Assembly (NCBI RefSeq): GCF_014284275.1
Contig: NZ_JACOFU010000003.1
Coordinates: 248,001-312,000, forward strand
Length of the DNA stretch: 64,000 nucleotides
Reading direction: 5' to 3'
Source: Affinundibacterium amnicola
GTDB lineage: Bacteria; Pseudomonadota; Gammaproteobacteria; Burkholderiales; Burkholderiaceae_D
Part shown: positions 1-8,820 of the stretch, piece by piece
How the letters are laid out: each line of letters opens with the position of its first letter
Numbering within the stretch: position 1 is the stretch's first letter
Translations under genes and position numbers: made by a program
The notes under the pieces: generated by a model
The model's input: the letters and a program-made list of their open reading frames with translations, nothing else
What the model was told of the DNA's origin: nothing
Databases searched by the model: none

Positions 1-195
1 GTGGCAACCGATGCAGTTACGGGTTTCCCAAATCTTCTTGCCACGTATGGCAGATTCAGTCAGGTTGGCACTGTTATCACGCTTGGGTAGCGTATTCATC
101 GTATCGAATGTGAGTCCGAGAAATAACAGGAAGAAAAATACAGAGCCGCCATAAAAAATATTTCTGGCGGTTGACTTGGTGAACGATGAGTTCAT
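1..195 (-). CDS. norC: Nitric oxide reductase subunit C (NorC), 5' part
   Basis: The first 65 codons of a leftward gene that runs off the window. The protein starts MNSSFTKSTARNIFYGG, followed by one hydrophobic helix (about residues 14-32). The visible part ends exactly in a CIGCH haem-c motif (C61, C64, H65). This is the layout of NorC, the membrane-anchored cytochrome c that passes electrons to NorB for reduction of NO to N2O at the periplasmic face. The start is the ATG at 195. An FNR/DNR-type site lies upstream at 327-340, in a position suited to activation. norB would be expected beyond the left edge but cannot be seen. Confidence 0.85.
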   Translation of the reverse strand, partial: MNSSFTKSTARNIFYGGSVFFFLLFLGLTFDTMNTLPKRDNSANLTESAIRGKKIWETRNCIGCH

Positions 196-298
196 GTCGT
201 TTAACCCCTAGTGAATGTAAATCATAAAAAGCGCTGACTTTTCTGAGGGATTTGTCATTGCTAATTGATGTTGTGGATGTTATTTCCCCACGTCACTG

Positions 299-340
299 AG
301 TGTAGGTGGCTAAGGATTTGCTTTCCTTGACTGCGGTCAA
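299..340 (-). promoter_or_regulatory. FNR/DNR-type activator site with -10 box for norC
   Basis: TTGACTGCGGTCAA at 327-340 is a perfect inverted repeat (TTGAC-N4-GTCAA) of the FNR/DNR class, whose consensus is TTGAT-N4-ATCAA. Read leftward, TACACT occupies 304-299. If that is the -10 hexamer, the start of transcription falls near 292 and the site is centred at -41.5, the standard position for a class II FNR-activated promoter. The leader would be about 97 nt. NO- or O2-responsive control of nor genes by this family is well known. The site here is read from sequence only. Confidence 0.6.
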
Positions 341-583
341 TTTTGGAAAGATGGCAACAGAATCGCGGTGAATAAACGCTGTGTTTTCAAGCATGCTTTG
401 AGGCGCATCAAAGCTGATAAAGATTTATGGATAAGCACATTTTTTTCAAGGATATTGATGAATAGCCCGTGATTGAAGAAGCGGACAAATGATGCAAACT
501 ATTTGTTCTTTCAAGGGCTTTGAAATTTATCAGTAGCACTTCTGTAATGAATTTATAATGTTGATTTTTATAAGGGATACTTT

Positions 584-1324
584 ATGGCGATCTATTTAGC
601 GCGTTTGATGACACTGTTGACGCTCGTTCTTTCTATCGGCAATGCGTATGCCGTTGATAAAAATATTGAAGCGAATGTCGGCGGTACACGTATTGCTATC
701 CCTGAGCCAAAGAATTATTCAGATCCCTCGCCGATGATCCCGAGTGTGCGCAAGTTTGGCGAGAACATGACGGCTTCGACAAATCGACTGCTTGGTTTTT
801 TTATGAGTGATGACGATGTTAAGGCTTTACTGGCACAAACCGCGCCGCAATTGCACCGCTACTTCATGGTGCAAACTTTGCGAGCCACCGAAGATACCCT
901 CATGACTGCGCAAGAATTTTCTGTGGTGCGAGATCAGTTGAAGAATCAATACAAGAAATTGTTCGACGACCATGCCGCACTGATGCAGTCAGAGATTAAT
1001 CGCGCAGTTGATCGTATAACAAAAGATGGTAAAACTAATCAGGCAACAGATCTTAATTTGAAATTAGGAGAGATGAAGGTTCTTGAAGTATTGAGTGATG
1101 ATCGCTATGTTTCCTTGGTCGCAAAAACCTTGGTGCAGGCAACGGTGAATGGCGAAATCAAACAGATTCCTATGGCCTTGGGTATGACGAGCACAATGGT
1201 CAAGGGCAAGGTTATTTACTTCTTCTCTTATGCAAGATTCAATTCCGATGAAGATATTCACTGGATCAAAGCGCAGGTCACCGCGTGGATACCTTTACTG
1301 TTTGCAGCGAATAAGTCCGAGTGA
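584..1324 (+). CDS. Exported protein of unknown function
   Basis: A 246-residue protein with a clear N-terminal signal peptide (hydrophobic core about residues 7-20, probable cleavage after NAYA at about 24). The mature part is soluble, mixed alpha/beta in appearance, with no cysteine and no further membrane segment. An AAGGG ribosome-binding site lies just upstream of the ATG. It diverges from norC and converges on rlmF. I do not recognise the family. The shared upstream region with norC could link it to nitrosative or low-oxygen conditions, but nothing in the protein shows that. Confidence 0.7.
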   Translation: MAIYLARLMTLLTLVLSIGNAYAVDKNIEANVGGTRIAIPEPKNYSDPSPMIPSVRKFGENMTASTNRLLGFFMSDDDVKALLAQTAPQLHRYFMVQTLRATEDTLMTAQEFSVVRDQLKNQYKKLFDDHAALMQSEINRAVDRITKDGKTNQATDLNLKLGEMKVLEVLSDDRYVSLVAKTLVQATVNGEIKQIPMALGMTSTMVKGKVIYFFSYARFNSDEDIHWIKAQVTAWIPLLFAANKSE

Positions 1325-1380
1325 TACATTCACTGAGTAGGTAAGAAGATCGTAAGCAAAGATATCGATGAATAAAAAAC

Positions 1381-1411
1381 GCAGGTTCCATGAAGTATTC
1401 ATAAATCCTGC
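1381..1411 (-). terminator. Intrinsic terminator after rlmF
   Basis: An imperfect hairpin: GCAGG at 1381-1385 pairs with CCTGC at 1407-1411, and ATGAA with TTCAT inside. On the leftward strand it is followed by a T-rich run (from 1380 down to 1371). It lies 18 bp past the rlmF stop, between convergent genes. Confidence 0.5.
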
Positions 1412-1428
1412 TGAAATTTGAGATGCGC

Positions 1429-2451
1429 TTACCAACGTAATTTTGCCCAAGCCGCTTGTTGTACTGGATTGAGAAAAGTCCAGGCAACAAAGCGGCTTTG
1501 TTTTTGGCCTTGTTGCATGTCTATCGTTTTGCTTGCTTGAACTTTTGCCTGCTTTAATGCAGTCTTGATCGCTGGTAAGTTACTCGCTTTTGATACTAGG
1601 CTAGTAAACCAAAAACAGCGGCTTGAAAATGCCTCGCTCTCTTTAATCATATTTTGAATAAAGGAGAGTTCTCCTCCATCGCACCATAATTCGGCATCTT
1701 GCCCACCAAAATTGAGCTTATTCAATTGTTGTGATTGTCCGAGATTACTCCACTTTCTTTGCGTACCTTCCTGAGCATCGGCAAGAGAGTGATGAAAGGG
1801 TGGGTTACACATACTGAAATCAAACCACTCGTCATCGAGAAGCACGTTGCGAAAGTAAGCGCTGCGGTCTGTTTGTAAACGTGTTTGGATCTTGTCGCTT
1901 AGCTGTGGATTAGCGAGCAAAATCTGATCGAGGTTAGCGATGGCATTTGGATTAATATCGCTTGCAATAAATCGCCATTGATAACTTGCGGCACCGATTA
2001 AGGGATAAATACCATTCGCTCCAGTGCCAATATCAAGCGCTTGTATATTGGCCTTTTTAGGCATTTTTCCATGATTGCTGCTGGCTAATAAGTCAGCCAG
2101 ATTATGAATATAATCAGCACGACCTGGCACTGGTGGACATAGATAGTCATCGGGGATATTCCAGGAATTGACAGCATATTGAAGTTGAAGCAGTGCACGA
2201 TTCAAGGCTTTGACTGCTTTCTCGTCAGCAAAGTCTATGCTTATTTCCCCAAACGTATTGGCGCGAATAAAGCGCGCCAGATTTTCTTCTTGAGGAGTCT
2301 TGTCGGCTTGAACTAATTTTTCAAAATCGTATTTGCCTTGATGCAGGTTGCGTGGATGAAATGGCGAGCTTGTCGAAGACGAGCTAAGTTCAGCGCTCTT
2401 CTTTGATGGTGGTTTCTGCACAGATTTATTTTGGCTAGAACGGGAAGTCAT
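1429..2451 (-). CDS. rlmF: 23S rRNA (adenine(1618)-N6)-methyltransferase RlmF
   Basis: A 340-residue SAM-dependent methyltransferase that methylates N6 of A1618 in 23S rRNA. The RlmF signature region is present: HPRNLHQGKYDF near residue 32, SIDFADEKAVKALN near 71 and YLCPPVPGRADYIH near 103. The SAM-binding motif DIGTGANGIYP is at 140-150, and the catalytic NPPF motif of N6-adenine methyltransferases at 216-219. The first 30 residues are Ser/Lys-rich and probably disordered, and make it slightly longer than the E. coli enzyme. It is monocistronic, with the SWIB gene upstream separated by a strong terminator. Confidence 0.93.
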   Translation of the reverse strand: MTSRSSQNKSVQKPPSKKSAELSSSSTSSPFHPRNLHQGKYDFEKLVQADKTPQEENLARFIRANTFGEISIDFADEKAVKALNRALLQLQYAVNSWNIPDDYLCPPVPGRADYIHNLADLLASSNHGKMPKKANIQALDIGTGANGIYPLIGAASYQWRFIASDINPNAIANLDQILLANPQLSDKIQTRLQTDRSAYFRNVLLDDEWFDFSMCNPPFHHSLADAQEGTQRKWSNLGQSQQLNKLNFGGQDAELWCDGGELSFIQNMIKESEAFSSRCFWFTSLVSKASNLPAIKTALKQAKVQASKTIDMQQGQKQSRFVAWTFLNPVQQAAWAKLRW

Positions 2452-2506
2452 GGCGAATTCTCATAGGACGATAAAGCGAAGCGGCAAGTGACTTTAATAA
2501 AAACAA

Positions 2507-2532
2507 AAACGCCCGCGCGATGCGGGCGTTTT
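2507..2532 (-). terminator. Strong GC-rich terminator after the SWIB gene
   Basis: An 11-bp perfect stem (AAAACGCCCGC paired with GCGGGCGTTTT around the loop GCGAT). A/T-rich runs on both sides make it potentially bidirectional. It lies 70 bp past the SWIB-protein stop and just upstream of rlmF. Confidence 0.8.
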
Positions 2533-2601
2533 TGTTTGGGATTTGGGTAGTAAGATTTACGACCCAAGCATTGCCCAAAGCAATATGGAAATCAGATCCG
2601 A

Positions 2602-2967
2602 TTAGGACAGATGACCAGAAATGAGTTTCGTCATTTCAAACATGGAGACTTGTTTCTTGCCACCGAAAACGGCTTTCAATTTGTCATCCGCATTGATATT
2701 GCGTTTGTTTGCTTCGTCTTGCAGCTTGTGCTTCTTGATGTATTCCCAGATTTTTTTTGTTACTTCAGTACGTGGCATTGGTGCTGCGCCAATTACGGCT
2801 GCCAATACTGGAGACAAAGTCATAGGCTTCATGAAAGCTGCATTTGGCTTACGTGGTGCTGCCGCTGGCTTAGCTGCTGCTTTTGCTACTGGTTTTTTTG
2901 CTGCTGCTGGTTTCGCTGCTGCTTTCGCGGCAGGCTTAGCTGCTGCTTTTTTTGGTGCTGTTGCCAT
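2602..2967 (-). CDS. SWIB/MDM2-domain protein with histone-like Ala/Lys/Pro tail
   Basis: A 121-residue protein in two parts. Residues 1-42 are a low-complexity AAAKPAAK-type tail, strongly basic, like the tails of bacterial H1-like proteins. Residues about 44-121 form a SWIB domain (KPMTLSPVLAAVIG, then MPRTEVTKKIWEYIKKH, DDKLKAVFG and MFEMTKLISGHL). In eukaryotes this fold mediates protein contacts in chromatin remodelling. In bacteria such proteins are presumed to be nucleoid-associated. An AGGAGCC ribosome-binding site precedes the ATG at 2967. The N-terminal MATAP resembles the other Ala/Lys/Pro protein in this window at 18528. Confidence 0.88.
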   Translation of the reverse strand: MATAPKKAAAKPAAKAAAKPAAAKKPVAKAAAKPAAAPRKPNAAFMKPMTLSPVLAAVIGAAPMPRTEVTKKIWEYIKKHKLQDEANKRNINADDKLKAVFGGKKQVSMFEMTKLISGHLS

Positions 2968-3570
2968 ATTGAGGCTCCTTCACAATTGTCTTGGAAAATG
3001 CGCCATTTCACGCAGTGCTTATAGTGGTGCCGATTACAGAGCGATGCAAGTGTTTTTTTTTGCTTTTTGCGAAAAAAGTGTGAGAAATCATGCGAGACGT
3101 GGTTTTCAGAGGGAAAAATGTCGTTTTTCCTCTGCAGAGTGGGGCAAATGATGGGTTTGTTGTGGATGAAAATGGGTCTTGAAAAACCTAAAATCAAAAC
3201 TTCTCAACGTAGAGACATTGAGATATTGAGGAAAAACAGGAGGGGGATTTAGGTGGGAAATGCGCTGGTGTTTAAAGCGGAATTTGGAGATGGAAATGGA
3301 AGTCGAGGGTGATTTGCTTGCAGAATTTTAATGGTGGGGAAGGGCTTACGTAAAACCTATGCTGACGCATACTGCGTATTTTTTGTACGGTGTGCCGAGC
3401 GTACCAAAGTTTCGGATTATGTGTGCGGTGCGCACGGTGCACCCTACTGAAGTGCTTAAGTTATTTAAGCGATGTTGCGCTTCACTTCGTTCCGCACCAA
3501 CCTACGATTCTGGAAAACCCAACAAAGCTGGTTTGGTTTTATTCAAAAAAAAGCAAAGCGATTTGCTTGC

Positions 3571-3675
3571 AGAAATTCAATTATAGGGATGTCGCGCTAG
3601 GCGCCAAGCACAGCAATACATTGGTATTGCGAGGATGTCGATAAGTTGATTGGGAATCAGGGGTAAATAGGCGGC
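3571..3675. repeat. Palindromic dispersed repeat, copy 1 (degenerate)
   Basis: Starts AGAAATTCAATTATAGGGAT and contains the core hairpin GCAATACATTGGTATTGC. It ends in a decayed right arm (GGGAATCAGGGGTAAATAGGCGG). It shares left arm and core with the copies at 3679 and 50575. The preceding GATTTGCTTGCAGAA also occurs at 3312, next to a still more degenerate fragment. Confidence 0.6.
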
Positions 3676-3678
3676 TTT

Positions 3679-3788
3679 AGAAATTCAATTATGGGGATGC
3701 AGTGCAAGGCGCGGCCCGCAAGCAATACATAAGTATTGCGAGGAGGCGCAACGCCGCAATGCGCCCCAGAATTGGATTTATATGGCGC
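3679..3788. repeat. Palindromic dispersed repeat, copy 2 (after ffh)
   Basis: A 110-bp element. Terminal arms AAATTCAATTATGGGG (3681-3696) and CCCCAGAATTGGATTT (3764-3779) are inverted repeats matching at 14 of 16 positions. The core hairpin is GCAATACATAAGTATTGC. The right end touches the ffh stop codon at 3789, so the ffh mRNA would contain it directly after the stop. See copy 3 at 50575 for compensatory arm changes. Confidence 0.75.
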
Positions 3789-5147
3789 CTATCGCATCAT
3801 GCCTTTTAAGCCCCGCATCATTTTCATCATGCCACCACCCTTGAGTTTTTTCATCATGCTTTGCATTTGGTCAAACTGCGCCAGCATACGATTGACTTCT
3901 TGTATCTGCACGCCAGCACCAGTGGCGATACGGCGTTTGCGTGAGGCTTTGATCAGATCTGGTTTTGCGCGTTCTAATGGTGTCATGGAATTGATAATGC
4001 CTTCCATGCGACGCATTTGTTTTTCCGCGTTATCCATATTGGCGCCACTGGCGGCTTGTTGGAATTGCGCTGGTAATTTATCCATTAAACTCGATAAGCT
4101 ACCCATGTTCTTCATTTGGCCTAATTGCATTTTGAAGTCATTCATGTCGAACTTACCGCCGACCTTGATCTTCTCTGCCAGGCCTTTGGCCGCTTCGACA
4201 TCCATACCTTTTTGGGCGGATTCGACCAAGGCCAGAATATCGCCCATGCCGAGAATACGATTTGCCATGCGGGTGGCGTCGAAGGCTTCGAGTCCGTCCA
4301 GCTTTTCAGAAACACCGGCAAACTTAATCGGCTTACCAGTCACATGACGCACGGACAATGCCGCACCGCCGCGTGAGTCACCATCGAGTTTAGTAAGAAC
4401 TACACCGGTTAAAGGCAGTGCATCGTTAAAAGCTTTTGCTGTGTTGACCGCATCTTGACCCAGCATCGCATCGACCACGAACAAGGTTTCGATAGGTTTC
4501 ACCGCTGCATGCACGGCAGCGATTTCTTGCATCATGGCTTCATCGATACCGAGACGACCTGCGGTATCGATAATCAAGACTTCATGATGATGTTTCTTCG
4601 CCCAATCGAGCGCAGCTAAAGCGATATCGACGGGTTTGTCATTGATGGTGGTCGGGAAGAAATCGGCACCTGCTTGTGCAGTGACAGTTTCTAACTGACC
4701 AATCGCCGCTGGACGATAGACGTCGGCGGAGACGGTTAAGACTTTTTTCTTTTTCTTTTCGCGCAGATATAAAGCGAGCTTACCAACGGTCGTGGTTTTA
4801 CCCGCACCTTGCAGGCCTGCCATCAAAATAATTGCTGGCGGTTGGGTGGCAAAATTCAGTTCAGAAGCGCCTTCACCTAGATCTGCACCAATCAGTGATG
4901 CCAGTTCTTTTTGTACGACACCGACCAAGGCTTGTCCTGGGGTTAAAGAACCGATGACATCTTCACCCATCGCTTTTTCTTTGACGCGGGCGATCAATTC
5001 ACGCACGGCAGGCAAGGCAACGTCGGCTTCTAATAAAGCCATACGTACTTCGCGCAGCATTTCGGCGGTATTCGATTCAGTTAAACGCGCTTCGCCGCGC
5101 ATGGTCTTAACGACTTTGGCGAGACGCTGGGTCAGATTGTCGAGCAT
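3789..5147 (-). CDS. ffh: Signal recognition particle protein Ffh
   Basis: A 452-residue SRP54-type GTPase that binds signal sequences of nascent inner-membrane proteins and 4.5S RNA. Domains in order: N-terminal four-helix bundle (1-90); G domain with GLQGAGKTT P-loop near residue 108, DTAGR near 194 and TKLDGDSRGG near 252; and the Met-rich M domain (about 330-452) ending MMKKLKGGGMMKMMRGLKG. Full normal length. Monocistronic, with a dispersed palindrome directly at its 3' end. Confidence 0.97.
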   Translation of the reverse strand: MLDNLTQRLAKVVKTMRGEARLTESNTAEMLREVRMALLEADVALPAVRELIARVKEKAMGEDVIGSLTPGQALVGVVQKELASLIGADLGEGASELNFATQPPAIILMAGLQGAGKTTTVGKLALYLREKKKKKVLTVSADVYRPAAIGQLETVTAQAGADFFPTTINDKPVDIALAALDWAKKHHHEVLIIDTAGRLGIDEAMMQEIAAVHAAVKPIETLFVVDAMLGQDAVNTAKAFNDALPLTGVVLTKLDGDSRGGAALSVRHVTGKPIKFAGVSEKLDGLEAFDATRMANRILGMGDILALVESAQKGMDVEAAKGLAEKIKVGGKFDMNDFKMQLGQMKNMGSLSSLMDKLPAQFQQAASGANMDNAEKQMRRMEGIINSMTPLERAKPDLIKASRKRRIATGAGVQIQEVNRMLAQFDQMQSMMKKLKGGGMMKMMRGLKGMMR

Positions 5148-5349
5148 AGTAAACCTTCTATTTGTCTTCTACTTGATAACAACAGTGATGCAGAGTTGCG
5201 GCACCATGGAATTTTTTGCAACCGGATTAGCAAGTGCTACACCGATTTAGATCAGCCCGTATTTTACTCGAAACGAGGGCATTTCCTTAGATGTCTAGCG
5301 GGTTTTATGGGTATATCCTCGGCATTCATGGTGTTTGTGTAAATAAAAA

Positions 5350-5377
5350 AGCCACGTTGAACTTAATCAACGTGGCT
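5350..5377 (-). terminator. Intrinsic terminator after the S46 peptidase gene
   Basis: AGCCACGTTGA (5350-5360) pairs perfectly with TCAACGTGGCT (5367-5377). On the leftward strand it is followed by TTTTTTATTT, and it sits 25 bp after the peptidase stop codon. Confidence 0.85.
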
Positions 5378-5402
5378 AATTTACTGATTAAATTTGAGCA
5401 GC

Positions 5403-7565
5403 TTATTCCGCGCCCATTTCTTTCAACAAGTTATCTGCTTTATCAACATGTTTCATCTGCCACAACATGTAGCGCAAATCGACTTGAATAGAGCGGCTAG
5501 ACGCTTTGTTGTAATCCCAGTCAGCAATGATGGAATCTAAAGTGCCGTCAAATGCCAAGCCAATGAATTCGCCTTTGGAGTTCAAAGCCGCTGAACCTGA
5601 ATTGCCGCCAGTGATATCCAAAGTCGCTAAGTAATTGACTGGAACTGTCTTCAACATCGGGTCAACATATTTACCGAAGTCTTTGGCCTTGATTGCTGCT
5701 AACTGATTGGCTGGCGCATTGAATTCGCCAGTGCCAGTTGCTTTTGCTGTGATACCTTTGACTGTCGTAAATGCAGTCCAAGTCGTGCCATCCGCACCAA
5801 ATGGACGGCTTGCGACTTTACCGAACGTCACACGCAAAGTGCTGTTGGCATCTGGATAAACCGCTTGGCCTTTGCTATTCATGTAAGCGATTTTTGCTTT
5901 CATGTAGCTAGCGTAGGCTTTTTGAGAATTACCCGCGGATTCCAAATCAGCTGCTTCACGCTTCATGCTCTCGTCGTACATCGCTACAGCTGCCTTGATG
6001 AAGCTATCGTTGCTTGCTTTGAATTCGTCAACAGATTTATTCAACCAAGCTGAGCGAACCGCTTTGTCACCAAATTGGCTACCAGCATAGATTTGATCCA
6101 GCAAGGCTTTTAATTGATCTTTGCTCATGCCGTCTTTAATGCCCATCGCATTATCAAAGTTGGCATTGCGCTCAGCCGCTGGTGCTGCTGCGTACTTGAC
6201 TAAGCTGTTTAACACCAAAGCTTTATCGACTTTCTCATCGTAGCTACGTTCTACGCCATCAACCGTGGCTTTGAAGCGTGGCAGATCACGATTTTGGAAA
6301 CCAGCACGACGTTCTGCATCTGGTTTGGTTTTTTCATGCGCCAAGCGATACAAAGTACGTGCAGTGGATAAGAAGCGAGGAGAGGAAGACGCTAAATAAG
6401 ATTCTTTCTTCGCTGTCGCATCGCGTTTTGCGTAGATTTCTTCAATCTTCTCGATATCGGCTGCATATTCTGCTTTGGTCTTAGGATTGGAATTGACCCA
6501 AGCTTTCAAATCAGCGTGTTCTTTGGTTTTGCGTTCCAAAATATCGCTACCTGCATAGCTATCCAACATACCTTGACGGTTTTTGTAATAGTTATTGATG
6601 CCTGCAACCATGCCTGCATATTTCAGGCTTGCGTCTTTATTGTCTTTGGTTTCCGCAGCGATAATCGCTAATGTTTCCGCAGAATTTTTGACGAAATTGG
6701 GATATTCGAAATCAAAAGTGTAAGAAATTTCTGTTGGCAAACGATGACGATTAGTACGGCCAGGATAGCCCAATACCATGACGAAATCGCCTTCTTTCAA
6801 GCCATCTTTTGCTAATTTCAATACGTGCTTAGGAACGTAAGGGACATTGTCTTTGCTAAATTCTGCTGGCTTGCCGTCTTTGCTGACGTAAGCGCGGTAG
6901 AAGCCGTAATCACCAGTGTGACGTGGCCACATCCAGTTATCGGTGTCACCACCAAATTTACCAACGCCTTCGGCTGGTGCGTGTACCAAACGTACGTCTT
7001 TAATTTCCATCTGTTTAATCAGATAGAATTCCAAGCCACCGTAAAAAGTAGGAATGCTGCAACGATAGCCAGCTTCTTTTTCACAAGCAGCGACCATGGT
7101 TTTTTGATTTTTTTCAATCGCGTCAACGCGTGCTTTGCCAACCAGTTTGGCGACGTCTGCGGTGATCACTTTATCGCTAACATTGGTCACTTCTGTCGTG
7201 ACGAAAATGCGTGAGCCTGGACCAGCTGGTAATTCTTCTGCCAAAGTTTTTGCAAGGAAACCATTCGCCAGCAAGTCACGTTCTGGTGTTGAATTGCGTG
7301 CCACGCTGTCATAGACGCAGTGGTGATTGGTTGCAACCAAGCCTTGAGGGGAAACAAATGAAGCAGAGCAACCACCCAAGCTGACAATCGCACCCATAGG
7401 GAATTCGGTCAACTTAGTTAAGGATTTTGGATCTAATTTAAGACCCGCTGCTTTGAGTTGTTTAGTTATTTGTGGTAACTGTTGCGGCATCCACATACCT
7501 TCATCGGCTTGCGCAAAGCCGCCGGTGAGAGTGAGTGCGGCTAAAGCGAAAAGTGATTTTTTCAT
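5403..7565 (-). CDS. S46 family dipeptidyl-peptidase (DPP7-like)
   Basis: A 720-residue exported serine exopeptidase that removes dipeptides from peptide N-termini. A signal peptide ends at about AQA-20. The S46 catalytic elements are all visible: His in VATNHHCVYDS (81-82), Asp within DTDNWMWPRHTGDY, and Ser656 in GGNSGSAA. In this family the residue 18 positions after the serine sets P1 preference: Gly in DPP7 (hydrophobic), Arg in DPP11 (Asp/Glu). Here it is Gly674 (IGLAFDG), which suggests DPP7-like hydrophobic specificity. Length is normal. It probably acts in periplasmic or outer-surface peptide use. Monocistronic. Confidence 0.93.
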   Translation of the reverse strand: MKKSLFALAALTLTGGFAQADEGMWMPQQLPQITKQLKAAGLKLDPKSLTKLTEFPMGAIVSLGGCSASFVSPQGLVATNHHCVYDSVARNSTPERDLLANGFLAKTLAEELPAGPGSRIFVTTEVTNVSDKVITADVAKLVGKARVDAIEKNQKTMVAACEKEAGYRCSIPTFYGGLEFYLIKQMEIKDVRLVHAPAEGVGKFGGDTDNWMWPRHTGDYGFYRAYVSKDGKPAEFSKDNVPYVPKHVLKLAKDGLKEGDFVMVLGYPGRTNRHRLPTEISYTFDFEYPNFVKNSAETLAIIAAETKDNKDASLKYAGMVAGINNYYKNRQGMLDSYAGSDILERKTKEHADLKAWVNSNPKTKAEYAADIEKIEEIYAKRDATAKKESYLASSSPRFLSTARTLYRLAHEKTKPDAERRAGFQNRDLPRFKATVDGVERSYDEKVDKALVLNSLVKYAAAPAAERNANFDNAMGIKDGMSKDQLKALLDQIYAGSQFGDKAVRSAWLNKSVDEFKASNDSFIKAAVAMYDESMKREAADLESAGNSQKAYASYMKAKIAYMNSKGQAVYPDANSTLRVTFGKVASRPFGADGTTWTAFTTVKGITAKATGTGEFNAPANQLAAIKAKDFGKYVDPMLKTVPVNYLATLDITGGNSGSAALNSKGEFIGLAFDGTLDSIIADWDYNKASSRSIQVDLRYMLWQMKHVDKADNLLKEMGAE

Positions 7566-8010
7566 TTTAATTCCTGCAAAAAAGGCTACATGTTTTTAAA
7601 CTACCCATTATATCCAAGGCTATCTTTACTTTACAGCCCGGTTCTTGAGTGCTTCGCAGTATCTAGAAGCGATCTTTCTTAGTCAAGTGAATCCGACAAG
7701 CTTTTTGCAGTTAGAACCAAGCATGTTGTAATTGCAGCTGATATAGTTTCCGTAAAGGATGTTTTAGCCTTTATGCTTGAAGACGTTTGGTACTTATTTG
7801 CGTTAATCATTGCGGTAATTGGTTTGATTTAATTTGATTTAGGTGGCTTGAAGCAGGTTTGATGAACTCTTTGCGATGGCGCAAAGTCGAAGATCGTCAT
7901 TGCGACAAACTCGCTAGTTCATCAGACACCAAGCTGCCAAACGGGAAAAGCGAAGAATGTGCCTTAGCAATCAGGAAAAAAATAAGCTCAACATAGTGTA
8001 AACTTCAGTC
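7566..8010. other. Divergent intergenic region, no gene seen
   Basis: 445 bp between the divergent S46 peptidase and ypjD genes. It must carry both promoters, but I cannot assign them confidently. No ORF, RNA gene or clear repeat is seen. Confidence 0.5.
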
Positions 8011-8820
8011 ATGCTAATTTATTTATCTATCGCGGCAGCGCTCTTATATGTGATCTGCCCATTTATTCCCGATCGTCGTAAAGCGTTGGCGATGTCCTTA
8101 ACCGTACTAGCCTGGTGTGTGCATGGTTTAGCTTTGGGTATGAGTATCTATGCCGAAAATGCTTTACGAATCGGCTTTGCCATTATGTGGTCTGCGGCAA
8201 TTTGGGTCTCGATCTTAGTTTATTTAGTCGAGAATCGGAATTTTTCTTTAGATGGTTTGCGTGTTCTGATTTTGCCACAGGCAGCGATTACCGCATTATT
8301 ACCACTTCTATTTCCTGGTAGCTTGGTTCATTTAGGGAACAAGCCTTCGATGTTTCCCTGGCATGTCGGGGTCGCTTTGTTAGCCTATAGCACCTTAACT
8401 ATCGCTGCTTTCCATGCATTGATTATGTATGTTCAAGATCTGCACCTTCATCGTATGCGTGGTAAGCCTGTGCAATCTTGGTTGGAAAAGGCGCTTGATC
8501 GTTTACCCGCGCTATTGAAAATGGAACATATCTTATTTCTGCTGGTAACTTTGGGCTTTATTTTGCTCAGCTTGACTGTGCTTTCCGGAGTGATTTTTTC
8601 TGAACAATTTCTTGGCGTGGCATTTAAATGGGATCACAAAACAGTCTTGTCGCTACTGTCCTGGTTGCTGTTTGCGGTTTTGTTAGTGGGACGTCAATGG
8701 CGAGGGTGGCGTGGCAAAGCAGTGTTGCGGATTACCTTGTTTGGCTTTTTAAGCCTGTTACTTGCGTATGTCGGTAGTCGCTTCGTGATGGAAGTTGTGT
8801 TACATCGGGGCATATTATGA
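8011..8820 (+). CDS. ypjD: YpjD/CcsA-family inner membrane protein
   Basis: A 269-residue polytopic membrane protein with eight predicted helices of the cytochrome-c-assembly CcsA/HemX fold. The family-typical stretch FKWDHKTVLSLLSWLLFAVLL occurs near residue 208, and a conserved His lies in a loop before a helix (WHVGVALLAYSTL near 117). YpjD homologues usually lie beside ffh, and here ffh is close by. True CcsA proteins have a Trp-rich haem-handling motif that is not evident here, so a direct cytochrome c role is doubtful. It overlaps the next gene by 4 bp (ATGA) and probably heads an operon with the PP0621 gene. Confidence 0.82.
   Translation: MLIYLSIAAALLYVICPFIPDRRKALAMSLTVLAWCVHGLALGMSIYAENALRIGFAIMWSAAIWVSILVYLVENRNFSLDGLRVLILPQAAITALLPLLFPGSLVHLGNKPSMFPWHVGVALLAYSTLTIAAFHALIMYVQDLHLHRMRGKPVQSWLEKALDRLPALLKMEHILFLLVTLGFILLSLTVLSGVIFSEQFLGVAFKWDHKTVLSLLSWLLFAVLLVGRQWRGWRGKAVLRITLFGFLSLLLAYVGSRFVMEVVLHRGIL

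Larger units (their letters stand above)
2968..3788. other. Gene-free stretch rich in dispersed repeats
   Basis: About 820 bp with no convincing coding sequence. The SWIB promoter should lie near 2970-3050. From 3310 on it is built of repeat pieces: a degenerate unit at 3310-3340, a stretch at 3347-3520 of the type common in betaproteobacterial spacers (GTGCGGTGCGCACGGTGCAC and a CTTCACTTCGTTCCGCACCA segment), and two copies of a palindromic element at 3571-3675 and 3679-3788. Confidence 0.6.

Noticed and set aside
2611-3151. Two overlapping rightward open frames opposite the SWIB gene
   Set aside because: Both are Cys/Ala-rich mirror readings of the low-complexity SWIB tail, with no ribosome-binding site or family pattern.
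3736-4376. Rightward open frames opposite ffh
   Set aside because: They lie inside the conserved ffh M domain on the other strand and have no recognisable domain.
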